A DNA stretch of 64,000 bases from Atherix ibis. Its lineage: Eukaryota > Arthropoda > Insecta > Diptera > Athericidae. Each line of letters opens with the position of its first letter. Position 1 is the stretch's first letter. The DNA lies in the NCBI GenBank assembly GCA_958298945.1, contig OY282609.1:44855393-44919392 (forward strand). Direction: 5' to 3'. Positions 40,801 to 54,868 of the stretch are shown here, in pieces. The notes below the pieces were generated by a model that was given only the letters and a program-made list of their open reading frames with translations, had not been told where the DNA came from and searched no databases. A program made the position numbers and the translations under genes.

Positions 40801-43800
40801 CCTCTTAAATATACTACTTTATATTCCTCTTAAACATACTACTTCATATTCCACTTAAATATACTACTTCGTATTCCTCTTAAACATACTACTTCATATT
40901 CCTCTTAAGCATACTACTTCATATTCCTCTTAAACATACTACTTCATATTCCTCTTAAATATACTACTTCACATTCCTCTTAAACATACTACTTCATATT
41001 CCTCTTAAACATACTGCTTCATATTCCTCTTAAACATACTACTTCATATTCCTCTTAAACATACTACTTCATATTCCTCTTAAGCATACTACTTCATATT
41101 CCTCTTAAACATACTACTTCATATTCCTCTTAAACATACTACTTTATATTCCTCTTAAACATACTAATTCATATTCCTCTTAAATATACTACTTCATATT
41201 CCCTTTAAATATACTACTCCATATTCCTCTTAAACATACTACTTCATATTCCTCTTAAGCATACTACTTCATATTCCTCTTAAACATACTACTTCATATT
41301 CTTCTTAAACATACAGCTTCATATTCCTCTTAAACATACTACCTCATATTCCTCTTAAACATACTACTTCATATTCATCTTAAACATACTACTTCATATT
41401 CCTCTTAAATATACTACTTCGTATTCCCTTTAAACATACTACTTCATATTCCTCTTAAACATACTACTTCATATTCCTCTTAAACATTCTACTTCATTTT
41501 CCTCTTAAACATACTACTTCACATTCCTCTTAAACATACTACTTTATATTCCTCTTAAACATACTACTTCATATTCCTCTTAAACATACTACTTCATATT
41601 CCTCTTAAATATACTACTTCATATTCCCCTTAAACATACTACTTCATATTCCTCTTAAACATACTACTTCATATTCCTCTTAAACGTACTACTTCATATT
41701 CCTCTTAAACATACTACTTCATATTCCTCTTAAACATACTACTTCATATACCTCTTAAACATACTACTTCATATACCTCTTAAACATGCTACTTCATATT
41801 CCTCTTAAACATACTACTTCATATTCCTCTTAAACATACTACTTCATATTCCTCTTAAACATACTACTTCATATTCCTCTTAAACATACTACTTCATATT
41901 CCTCTTAAACATACTACTTCATATTCTTCTTAAACATACTACTTCATATTCCTCTTAAACATACTACTTCACATTCCTCTTAAACATACTACTTCATATT
42001 CCTCTTAAACATACTACTTCATATTCCTCTTAAACATACTACTTCATATTCCTTTAAACATACTACTTCATATTCATCTTAAACATACTACTTCATTTTC
42101 CTCTTAAACATACTACTTCATATTCATCTTAAACATACTACTTCATATTCCCTTTAAACATACTACTTCATATTCCTCTTAAACATACTACTTCATATTC
42201 CTCTTAAACATACTACTTCATATTCCCTTTAAATATACTACTTCATATTCCTCTTAAACATACTACTTCATATTCCTCTTAAACATACTACTTCATATTC
42301 CTCTTAAACATACTACTTCATATTCCTCTTAAACATACTACTTCATATTCCTCTTAAACATACTACTGCATATTCCTCTTAAACATACTACTTCATATTC
42401 CTCTCAAACATACTACTTCATATTCTTCTTAAACATATTACTTCATATTCCTCTTAAACATACTACTTCATATTCCTCTTAAACATACTACTTCATATTC
42501 CTCTTAAACATACTACTTCATATTCCTCTTAAACATACTACTTCATATTCCTCTTAAACATACTACTTCATATTCCTCTTAAACATACTACTTCATATTC
42601 CTCTTAAACATACTACTTCATATTCCTCTTAAACATACTACTTCATATTCCTCTTAAACATACTTCTTCATATTCCTCTTAAACATACTACTTCATATTC
42701 CTCTTAAATATACTACTTCGTATTCCTCTTAAACATACTACTGCATATTCCTCTTAAACATACTACTTCATATTCCTCTTAAATATACTATTTCATATTC
42801 CACTTAAATATACTACTTCATATTGCTCTTAAATATACTACTTCGTATTCCTCTTAAACATACTACTTCATATTGCCTTTAAATATACTACTTCATATTC
42901 CTCTTAAACATACTACTTCATATTCGTCTTAAACATACTACTTCACATTCCTCTTAAATATACTACTTCATATTCCTTTAAACATACTACTTCATATTCC
43001 TTTAAACATACTACCTCATATTCCTCTTAAATATACTACTTCATATTCCTCTTAAACATACTACTTCATATTCCCTTTAAATATACTACTTCATATTCCT
43101 CTCAAACATACTACTTCATATTCCTCTTAAACATACTACTTCATATTCCACTTAAATATACTACTTCATACTCCTCTTAAATATACTACTTCGTATTCCT
43201 CTTAAACATACTACTGTATATTCCTCTTAAACATACTACTTCATATTCCTCTTAAATATACTACTTCATATTCCTCTTAAACATACTACTTCATATTCCT
43301 CTTAAATATACTACTTCATATTCCTCTTAAACATACTACTTCATATTCCGCTTAAACATACTGCTTCATATTCCTCTTAAACATACTACTTCATATTCCT
43401 CTTAAACATACTACTTCATATTCATCTTAAACAAACTACTTCATATTCCTCTTAAATATACTACTTCATATTCCTCTTAAATATACTACTTCATATTCCT
43501 CTTAAACATACTACTTCATATTCCTCTGAAGCATACTACTTCATATTCCTCTTAAACATACTACTTCATATTCCTCTTAAACATACTACTTCAGATTCCT
43601 CTTAAACATACTGATTCATATTCCTCTTAAACATACTACTTCATATTCCTCTTAAACATACTACTTCATATTCCTCTTAAACATACTACTTCATATTCCT
43701 TTAAACATACTACTTCATATTCATCTTAAACATACTACTTCATTTTCCTCTTAAACATACTACTTCATATTCATCTTAAACATACTACTTCATATTCCCT

Positions 43801-46800
43801 TTAAACATACTACTTCATATTCCTCTTAAACATACTACTTCATATTCCTCTTAAACATACTACTTCATATTCCCTTTTAATATACTACTTCATATTCCTC
43901 TTAAACATACTACTTCATATTCCTCTTAAACATACTACTTCATATTCCTCTTAAACATACTACTTCATATTCCTCATAAACATACTACTTCATATTCCTC
44001 TTAAACATACTACTTCATATTCCTCTTAAACATACTACTTCATATTCCTCTCAAACATACTACTTCATATTCCTCTTAAACATATTACTTCATATTCCTC
44101 TTAAACATACTACTTCATATTCCTCTTAAACATACTACTTCATATTCCTCTTAAACATACTACTTCATATTCCTCTTAAACATACTACTTCATATTCCTC
44201 TTAAACATACTACTTCATATTCCTCTTAAGCATACTACTTCATATTCTTCTTAAACATACTACTTCATATTCCTCTTAAACATACTACTTCAGATTCCTC
44301 TTAAACATACTGATTCATATTCCTCTTAAATATACTACTTCATATTCCCTTTAAATATATTACTCCATATTCCTCTTAAACATACTACTTCATATTCCTC
44401 TTAAACATACTACTTCATATTCCTCTTAAACATACTACTTCATATTCCTCTTAACCATACTGCTTCATATTCCTCTTAAACATACTACTTCATATTCCTC
44501 TTAAACATACTACTTCATATTCATCTTAAACATACTACTTCATATTCCTCTTAAACATTCTACTTCATATTCCTCTTAAACATACTACTTCATATTCCTC
44601 TTAAACATACTACTTCATATTCCTCTTAAACATATTACTTCATATTCCTCTTAAACACACTACTTCATATTCCTCTTAAATATACTACTTCGTATTCCTC
44701 TTAAACATACTACTGCATATTCCTCTTAAACATACTACTTCATATTCCTCTTAAATATACTACTTCATATTCCACTTAAATATACTACTTCATATTCCTC
44801 TTAAATATAATACTTCGTATTCCTCTTAAACATACTGCTTCATATTCCTCTTAAACATGCTACTTTTATATTCCTCTTAAATATACTACTTCATATTCCT
44901 CTTAAACATACTAATTAATATTCCTCTTAAACATTCTACTTCATATTCCTCTTAAACATACTACTTCATATTTCTTTTAAACATACTACTTCATATTCCT
45001 CTTAAATATACTACTTCATATTCCTCTTAAACATACTACTTCACATTCCTCTTAAACATACTACTTTATATTCCTCTTAAACATACTACTTCATATTCCT
45101 CTTAAACATACTGCTTCATATTCTGCTTAAATATACTATTTCTTATTCGTCTTAAGTATACTACTTCATATTCCTCTTAAATATACTACTTCACATTCCT
45201 CTTAAATATACTACTTCATATTCCTCTTAAACATACTACTTCATATTCCTCTTAAACATACTACTTCATATTCTTCTTAAATATACTACTCCATATTCCT
45301 CTTAAATATACTACTTCATATTCCTCTTAAACATACTACTTCACATTCCTCTTAAACATACTACTTCATATTCCTCTTAATCATACTACTTCATATTCCT
45401 CTTAGGAATACTACTTCATATTCCTCTTAACCATACTACTTCATATTGCTCTTAAATATACTACTTCATATTCCTCTTAAACATACTACTTCATATTCCT
45501 CTTAAATATACTGCTTCATATTCCTCTTAAACATACTACTTCACATTCCACTTAAATATACTACTTCGTATTCCTCTTAAACATACTACTTCATATTCCT
45601 CTTAAGCATACTACTTCATATTCCTCTTAAACATACTACTTCATATTCCTCTTAAATATACTACTTCACATTCCTCTTAAACGTACTACTTCATATTCCT
45701 CTTAAACATACTGCTTCATATTCCTCTTAAACATACTACTTCATATTCCTCTTAAACATACTACTTCATATTCCTCTTAAGCATACTACTTCATATTCCT
45801 CTTAAACATACTACTTCATATTCCTCTTAAACATACTACTTCATATTCCTCTTAAACATACTAATTCATATTCCTCTTAAATATACTACTTCATATTCCC
45901 TTTAAATATACTATTCCATATTCCTCTTAAACATACTACTTCATATTCCTCTTAAACATACTACTTTATATTCCTCTGAAACATACTACTTCATATTCCT
46001 CTTAAACATACTGCTTCATATTCCTCTTAAACATACTACTTCATATTCCTCTTAAACATACTACTTCATATTCATCTTAAACATACTACTTCATATTGCT
46101 CTTAAATATACTACTTCGTATTCTCTTTAAACATACTACTTCATATTCCTCTTAAACATACTACTTCATATTCCTCTTAAACATTCTACTTCATATTCCT
46201 CTTAAACATACTACTTCACATTCCTCTTAAACATACTACTTTATATTCCTCTTAAACATACTACTTCATATTCCTCTTAAACATACTACTTCATATTCCT
46301 CTTAAATATACTACTTCATATTCCTCTTAAACATACTACTTCATATTTCTCTTAAACATACTACTTCATATTCCTCTTAAACGTACTACTTCATATTCCT
46401 CTTAAACATACTACTTCATATTCTTCTTAAACATACTACTTCATATACCTCTTAAACATACTACTTCATATACCTCTTAAACATACTACTTCATATTCCT
46501 CTTAAACATACTACTTCATATTCCTCTTAAACATACTACTTCATATTCCTCTTAAACATACTACTTCATATTCCTCTTAAACATACTACTTCATATTCCT
46601 CTTAAACATACTACTTCATATTCCTCTTAAACATACTACTTCATATTCCTCTTAAACATACTACTTCATATTCCTCTTAAACATACTACTTCATATTCCT
46701 CTTAAACATACTACTTCATATTCCTTTAAACATACTACTTCATATTCCTCTTAAACATACTACTTCATTTTCCTCTTAAACATACTACTTCATATTCATC

Positions 46801-46930
46801 TTAAACATACTACTTCATATTCCCTTTAAACATACTACTTCATATTCCTCTTAAACATACTACTTCATATTCCTCTTAAACATACTACTTCATATTCCCT
46901 TTAAATGTACTACTTCATATTCCTTTTAAA

Positions 46931-47275
46931 CATACTACTTCATATTCCTCTTAAACATACTACTTCATATTCCTCTTAAACATACTACTTCATATTCCTC
47001 TTAAACATACTACTTCATATTCCTCTTAAACATACTACTTCATATTCCTCTTAAACATATTACTTCATATTCCTCTTAAACATACTACTTCATATTCCTC
47101 TTAAACATACTACTTCATATTCCTCTTAAACATACTACTTCATATTCCTCTTAAACATACTACTTCATATTCCTCTTAAACATACTACTTCATATTCCTC
47201 TTAAACATACTACTTCATATTCCTCTTAAACATACTACTTCATATTCCTCTTAAACATACTACTTCATATTCCTC
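46931..47275. repeat. Run of near-perfect canonical monomers
   Basis: About 13-14 consecutive monomers are canonical apart from one CATATTACTTC at about 47056. Shorter canonical runs occur at about 11560-11790, 42440-42660 and 46490-46720. The 40-47 kb part is also poor in p4-T (AAATAT) monomers compared with the rest. These runs mark local expansion of single canonical monomers and sit between the variant-rich blocks. Confidence 0.75.
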
Positions 47276-47604
47276 TTAAACATACTTCTTCATATTCCTC
47301 TTAAACATACTACTTCATATTCCTCTTAAATATACTACTTCGTATTCCTCTTAAACATACTACTGCATATTCCTCTTAAACATACTACTTCATATTCCTC
47401 TTAAATATACTACTTCATATTCCACTTAAATATACTACTTCATATTCCTCTTAAATATACTATTTCGTATTCCTCTTAAACATACTACTTCATATTGCCT
47501 TTAAATATACTACTTCATATTCCTCTTAAACATACTACTTCATATTCGTCTTAAACATACTACTTCACATTCCTCTTAAATATACTACTTCATATTCCTT
47601 TAAA

Positions 47605-50600
47605 CATACTACTTCATATTCCTTTAAACATACTACCTCATATTCCTCTTAAATATACTACTTCATATTCCTCTTAAACATACTACTTCATATTCCACTT
47701 AAATATACTACTTCATACTCCTCTTAAATATACTACTTCGTATTCCTCTTAAACAAACTACTGCATATTCCTCTTAAATATACTACTTCATATTCCTCTT
47801 AAACATACTACTTCATATTCCTCTTAAACATACTGCTTCATATTCCTCTTAAACATACTACTTCATATTCCTCTTAAACATACTACTTCATATTCATCTT
47901 AAACATACTACTTCATATTCCTCTTAAATATACTACTTCATATTCCTCTTAAATATACTACTTCATATTCCTCTTAAACATACTACTTCATATTCCTCTT
48001 AAACGTTCTACTTCATATTCCTCTTCAATATACTACTTCATATTCCTCCTAAATATACTACTTCATATTCCTCTTAAATATACTACATCATATTCCTCTT
48101 AAACATACTACTTCATATTCCTCTTAAACATACTACTTCATATTCCTCTTAAACATACTACTTCATATTCATCTTAAACATACCACTTCATATTCCTCTT
48201 AAACATACTACTTCATATTCCTCTTAAACGTTCTACTGCATATTCTTCTTAAATATACTACTTCATATTCCTCTTAAATATACTACTTCATATTCCTCTT
48301 AAATATACTACATCATATTTCTCTTAAACATACTACTTCATATTCATCTTAAACATATTACTGCATATTCCTCTTAAACATACTACTTCATATTCCTCCT
48401 AAACATACTACTTCATATTCCTCTTAAACATACTACTTCATATTCATCTTAAACATACTACCTCATATTCCACTATAATATACTACTTCGTATTCCTGTT
48501 GAACATACTACTGCATATTCCTCTTAAACATACTACTTCATATTCCTCTTAAACATACTACTTCATATTCCTCTTAAACATACTACTTCATATTCCTCTT
48601 AAACATACTACTTCATATTCCTCGTAAATATACTACTTCATATTCCTCTTAAACATACTACTTCATATTCCTCTTAAATATACTACTTCGTATTCCTCTT
48701 AAACATACTACTTCATATTCCTCTTAAATATACTACTTCATATTCCTCTTAAACATACTACTTCATATTCCTCTTAAAAATACTGCTTCATATTCCTCTT
48801 AAATACACTACTTCATATTCCTCTTAAATATACTACTTCATATTCCTCTTAAGCATACTACTTCATATTCCACTTAAATATACTACTTCGTATTCCTCTT
48901 AAACATACTACTTCATATTCCTCTTAAACATACTAATTCATATTCCTCTTAAACATACTACTTCATATTCCTCTTAAACATACTACTTCATATTCCTCTT
49001 AAACATACTACTTCACATTCCTCTTAAATATACTACTACATATTCCTCTTAAACATACTACTTCACATTCCTCTTAAACATACTACTTTATATTCCTCTT
49101 AAACATATTACTTCATATTCCTCTTAAACATACTGCTTCATATTCCTCTTAAATATACCACTTCATATTCGTCTTAAATATACTACTTCACATTCCTCTT
49201 AAATATACTACTTCACATTCCTCTTAAATATACTACTTCATATTCCTCTTAAACATACTACTTCATATTCATCTTAAACATACTACTTCATATTCCTCTT
49301 AAACATACTACTTCATATTCCTCTTAAACATACTGCTTCATATTCCTCTTAAATATACTACTTCATATTCCTCTTAAATATACTGCTTCATATTCCTCTT
49401 AAATATACTACTTCATATTCCTCTTAAACATACTACTTCATATTCCTCTTAAACATACTACTTCATATTCCTCTTAAACATACTACTTCATATTCCTCTT
49501 AAGCATACTACTTCATATTCCTCTTAAACATACTACTTCATATTCCTCTTAAACATACTACTTCATATTCCTCTTAAACATACTACTTCATATTCCTCTT
49601 AAACATACTACTTCATATTCCTCTTAAACATGCTACTTCATATTCCTCTTAAAAATACTACTTCATATTCATCTTAAACATACCACTTCATATTCCTTTT
49701 AAACATACTACTTCATATTCCTCTTAAACGTTCTACTTCATATTCTTCTTAAATATACTACTTCATATTCCTCTTAAATATACTACTTCATATTCCTCTT
49801 AAATATACTACATCATATTTCTCTTAAACATACTACTTCATATTCCTCTTAAACATACTACTTCATATTCCTCTTAAACATACTACTTCATATTCATCTT
49901 AAACATATTACTGCATATTCCTCTTAAACATACTACTTCATATTCCTCCTAAACATACTACTTCATATTCCTCTTAAACATACTACTTCATATTCATCTT
50001 AAACATACTACCTCATATTCCACTATAATATACTACTTCGTATTCCTGTTGAACATACTACTGCATATTCCTCTTAAACATACTACTTCATATTCCTCTA
50101 AAACATACTACTTCATATTCCTCTTAAACATACTACTTCATATTCCTCTTAAACATACTACTTCATATTCCTTTTAAATATACTACTTCATATTCCTCTT
50201 AAACATACTACTTCATATTCCTCTTAAATATACTACTTCGTATTCCTCTTAAACATACTACTTCATATTCCTCTTAAATATACTACTTCATATTCCTCTT
50301 AAACATACTACTTCATATTCCTCTTAAAAATACTGCTTCATATTCCTCTTAAATACACTACTTCATATTCCTCTTAAATATACTACTTCACATTCCTCTT
50401 AAATATACTACTTCATATTCCTCTTAAACATACTACTTCATATTCCTCTTATATATACTACTTCATATTCCTCTTAAGCATACTACTTCATATCCCACTT
50501 AAATATACTACTTCGTATTCCTCTTAAACATACTACTTCATATTCCTCTTAAACATACTAATTCATATTCCTCTTAAACATACTACTTCATATTCCTCTT

Positions 50601-51244
50601 AAACATACTACTTCATATTCCTCTTAAACATACTACTTCACATTCCTCTTAAATATACTACTTCATATTCCTCTTAAACATACTACTTCACATTCTTCTT
50701 AAACATACTACTTTATATTCCTCTTAAACATACTACTTCATATTCCTCTTAAACATACTGCTTCATATTCCTCTTAAATATACTACTTCATATTCGTCTT
50801 AAATATACTACTTCATATTCCTCTTAAATATACTACTTCACATTCCTCTTAAATATACTACTTCAGATTCCTCTTAAACATACTACTTCATATTCCTCTT
50901 AAATATACTACTTCATATTCCTCTTAAACATACTACTTCATATTCCTCTTAAACATACTGCTTCATATTCCTCTTAAATACACTACTTCATATTCCTCTT
51001 AAATATACTACTTCACATTCCTCTTAAATATACTACCTCATATTCCTCTTAAACATACTACTTCATATTCCTCTTAAATTTACTACTTCATATTCCTCTT
51101 AAGCATACTACTTCATATTCCACTTAAATATACTACTTCGTATTCCTCTTAAACATACTACTTCATATTCCTCTTAAACATACTAATTCATATTCCTCTT
51201 AAACATACTACTTCATATTCCTCTTAAACATACTACTTCATATT
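47605..51244. repeat. 3,624-bp tandem duplication, copy 1
   Basis: The unit begins at TTCCTTTAAAC followed by CTACCTCATATT (47621) and is 145 monomers minus 1 bp. Every rare landmark checked has a partner exactly 3,624 bp downstream: AAACGTTC then CTTCAATAT and CCTCCTAAAT (48001), CCACTATAATA with TGTTGAACAT (48471 and 50021), CTCGTAAAT (48622), ACCACTTC with CTTTTAAAC (49681), ATATCCCAC (50491), TTCAGATT (50863) and AAATTTAC (51076). The unit has its own internal 1,550-bp (62-monomer) repeat, marked by the two CCACTATAATA sites. Confidence 0.92.
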
Positions 51245-54200
51245 CCTTTAAACATACTACCTCATATTCCTCTTAAATATACTACTTCATATTCCTCTTA
51301 AACATACTACTTCATATTCCACTTAAATATACTACTTCATACTCCTCTTAAATATACTACTTCGTATTCCTCTTAAACAAACTACTGCATATTCCTCTTA
51401 AATATACTACTTCATATTCCTCTTAAACATACTACTTCATATTCCTCTTAAACATACTGCTTCATATTCCTCTTAAACATACTACTTCATATTCCTCTTA
51501 AACATACTACTTCATATTCATCTTAAACATACTACTTCATATTCCTCTTAAATATACTACTTCATATTCCTCTTAAATATACTACTTCATATTCCTCTTA
51601 AACATACTACTTCATATTCCTCTTAAACGTTCTACTTCATATTCCTCTTCAATATACTACTTCATATTCCTCCTAAATATACTACTTCATATTCCTCTTA
51701 AATATACTACATCATATTCCTCTTAAACATACTACTTCATATTCCTCTTAAACATACTACTTCATATTCCTCTTAAACATACTACTTCATATTCATCTTA
51801 AACATACCACTTCATATTCCTCTTAAACATACTACTTCATATTCCTCTTAAACGTTCTACTGCATATTCTTCTTAAATATACTACTTCATATTCCTCTTA
51901 AATATACTACTTCATATTCCTCTTAAATATACTACATCATATTTCTCTTAAACATACTACTTCATATTCATCTTAAACATATTACTGCATATTCCTCTTA
52001 AACATACTACTTCATATTCCTCCTAAACATACTACTTCATATTCCTCTTAAACATACTACTTCATATTCATCTTAAACATACTACCTCATATTCCACTAT
52101 AATATACTACTTCGTATTCCTGTTGAACATACTACTGCATATTCCTCTTAAACATACTACTTCATATTCCTCTTAAACATACTACTTCATATTCCTCTTA
52201 AACATACTACTTCATATTCCTCTTAAACATACTACTTCATATTCCTCGTAAATATACTACTTCATATTCCTCTTAAACATACTACTTCATATTCCTCTTA
52301 AATATACTACTTCGTATTCCTCTTAAACATACTACTTCATATTCCTCTTAAATATACTACTTCATATTCCTCTTAAACATACTACTTCATATTCCTCTTA
52401 AAAATACTGCTTCATATTCCTCTTAAATACACTACTTCATATTCCTCTTAAATATACTACTTCATATTCCTCTTAAGCATACTACTTCATATTCCACTTA
52501 AATATACTACTTCGTATTCCTCTTAAACATACTACTTCATATTCCTCTTAAACATACTAATTCATATTCCTCTTAAACATACTACTTCATATTCCTCTTA
52601 AACATACTACTTCATATTCCTCTTAAACATACTACTTCACATTCCTCTTAAATATACTACTACATATTCCTCTTAAACATACTACTTCACATTCCTCTTA
52701 AACATACTACTTTATATTCCTCTTAAACATATTACTTCATATTCCTCTTAAACATACTGCTTCATATTCCTCTTAAATATACCACTTCATATTCGTCTTA
52801 AATATACTACTTCACATTCCTCTTAAATATACTACTTCACATTCCTCTTAAATATACTACTTCATATTCCTCTTAAACATACTACTTCATATTCATCTTA
52901 AACATACTACTTCATATTCCTCTTAAACATACTACTTCATATTCCTCTTAAACATACTGCTTCATATTCCTCTTAAATATACTACTTCATATTCCTCTTA
53001 AATATACTGCTTCATATTCCTCTTAAATATACTACTTCATATTCCTCTTAAACATACTACTTCATATTCCTCTTAAACATACTACTTCATATTCCTCTTA
53101 AACATACTACTTCATATTCCTCTTAAGCATACTACTTCATATTCCTCTTAAACATACTACTTCATATTCCTCTTAAACATACTACTTCATATTCCTCTTA
53201 AACATACTACTTCATATTCCTCTTAAACATACTACTTCATATTCCTCTTAAACATGCTACTTCATATTCCTCTTAAAAATACTACTTCATATTCATCTTA
53301 AACATACCACTTCATATTCCTTTTAAACATACTACTTCATATTCCTCTTAAACGTTCTACTTCATATTCTTCTTAAATATACTACTTCATATTCCTCTTA
53401 AATATACTACTTCATATTCCTCTTAAATATACTACATCATATTTCTCTTAAACATACTACTTCATATTCCTCTTAAACATACTACTTCATATTCCTCTTA
53501 AACATACTACTTCATATTCATCTTAAACATATTACTGCATATTCCTCTTAAACATACTACTTCATATTCCTCCTAAACATACTACTTCATATTCCTCTTA
53601 AACATACTACTTCATATTCATCTTAAACATACTACCTCATATTCCACTATAATATACTACTTCGTATTCCTGTTGAACATACTACTGCATATTCCTCTTA
53701 AACATACTACTTCATATTCCTCTAAAACATACTACTTCATATTCCTCTTAAACATACTACTTCATATTCCTCTTAAACATACTACTTCATATTCCTTTTA
53801 AATATACTACTTCATATTCCTCTTAAACATACTACTTCATATTCCTCTTAAATATACTACTTCGTATTCCTCTTAAACATACTACTTCATATTCCTCTTA
53901 AATATACTACTTCATATTCCTCTTAAACATACTACTTCATATTCCTCTTAAAAATACTGCTTCATATTCCTCTTAAATACACTACTTCATATTCCTCTTA
54001 AATATACTACTTCACATTCCTCTTAAATATACTACTTCATATTCCTCTTAAACATACTACTTCATATTCCTCTTATATATACTACTTCATATTCCTCTTA
54101 AGCATACTACTTCATATCCCACTTAAATATACTACTTCGTATTCCTCTTAAACATACTACTTCATATTCCTCTTAAACATACTAATTCATATTCCTCTTA

Positions 54201-54868
54201 AACATACTACTTCATATTCCTCTTAAACATACTACTTCATATTCCTCTTAAACATACTACTTCACATTCCTCTTAAATATACTACTTCATATTCCTCTTA
54301 AACATACTACTTCACATTCTTCTTAAACATACTACTTTATATTCCTCTTAAACATACTACTTCATATTCCTCTTAAACATACTGCTTCATATTCCTCTTA
54401 AATATACTACTTCATATTCGTCTTAAATATACTACTTCATATTCCTCTTAAATATACTACTTCACATTCCTCTTAAATATACTACTTCAGATTCCTCTTA
54501 AACATACTACTTCATATTCCTCTTAAATATACTACTTCATATTCCTCTTAAACATACTACTTCATATTCCTCTTAAACATACTGCTTCATATTCCTCTTA
54601 AATACACTACTTCATATTCCTCTTAAATATACTACTTCACATTCCTCTTAAATATACTACCTCATATTCCTCTTAAACATACTACTTCATATTCCTCTTA
54701 AATTTACTACTTCATATTCCTCTTAAGCATACTACTTCATATTCCACTTAAATATACTACTTCGTATTCCTCTTAAACATACTACTTCATATTCCTCTTA
54801 AACATACTAATTCATATTCCTCTTAAACATACTACTTCATATTCCTCTTAAACATACTACTTCATATT
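51245..54868. repeat. 3,624-bp tandem duplication, copy 2
   Basis: Direct continuation of copy 1. The junction is at TTCCTTTAAACATACTACC (about 51241-51262), where the unit restarts. I saw no difference from copy 1 at any position compared, including private single-base variants (CCACTATAATA at 52095 and 53645, ATATCCCAC at 54115, TTCAGATT at 54487, AAATTTAC at 54700). It is the youngest large duplication in the window, or an assembly duplication. Confidence 0.92.

Larger units (their letters stand above)
35450..47500. repeat. Very long higher-order periodicity of 4.7-4.9 kb
   Basis: A twin CATATACCTC pair (two adjacent monomers) occurs at 36994/37019, 41748/41773 and 46445/46470, i.e. offsets of 4,754 and 4,697 bp. 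TTCAGATTCC at 39394 recurs at 44291, and the 26-bp monomer TGCTACTTTTATATTCC at 39961 recurs at 44858, both offset by 4,897. CTTAGG monomers at 40631 and 45403 are offset by 4,772, showing a 125-bp (five-monomer) loss in between. TTCATTTTCCTC with flanking TTCCTTTAAAC and TTCCCTTTAAAC occurs at 42094, 43741 and 46766. The block contains at least two full and one partial copies of a unit near 190 monomers, with internal gains and losses. Confidence 0.8.
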
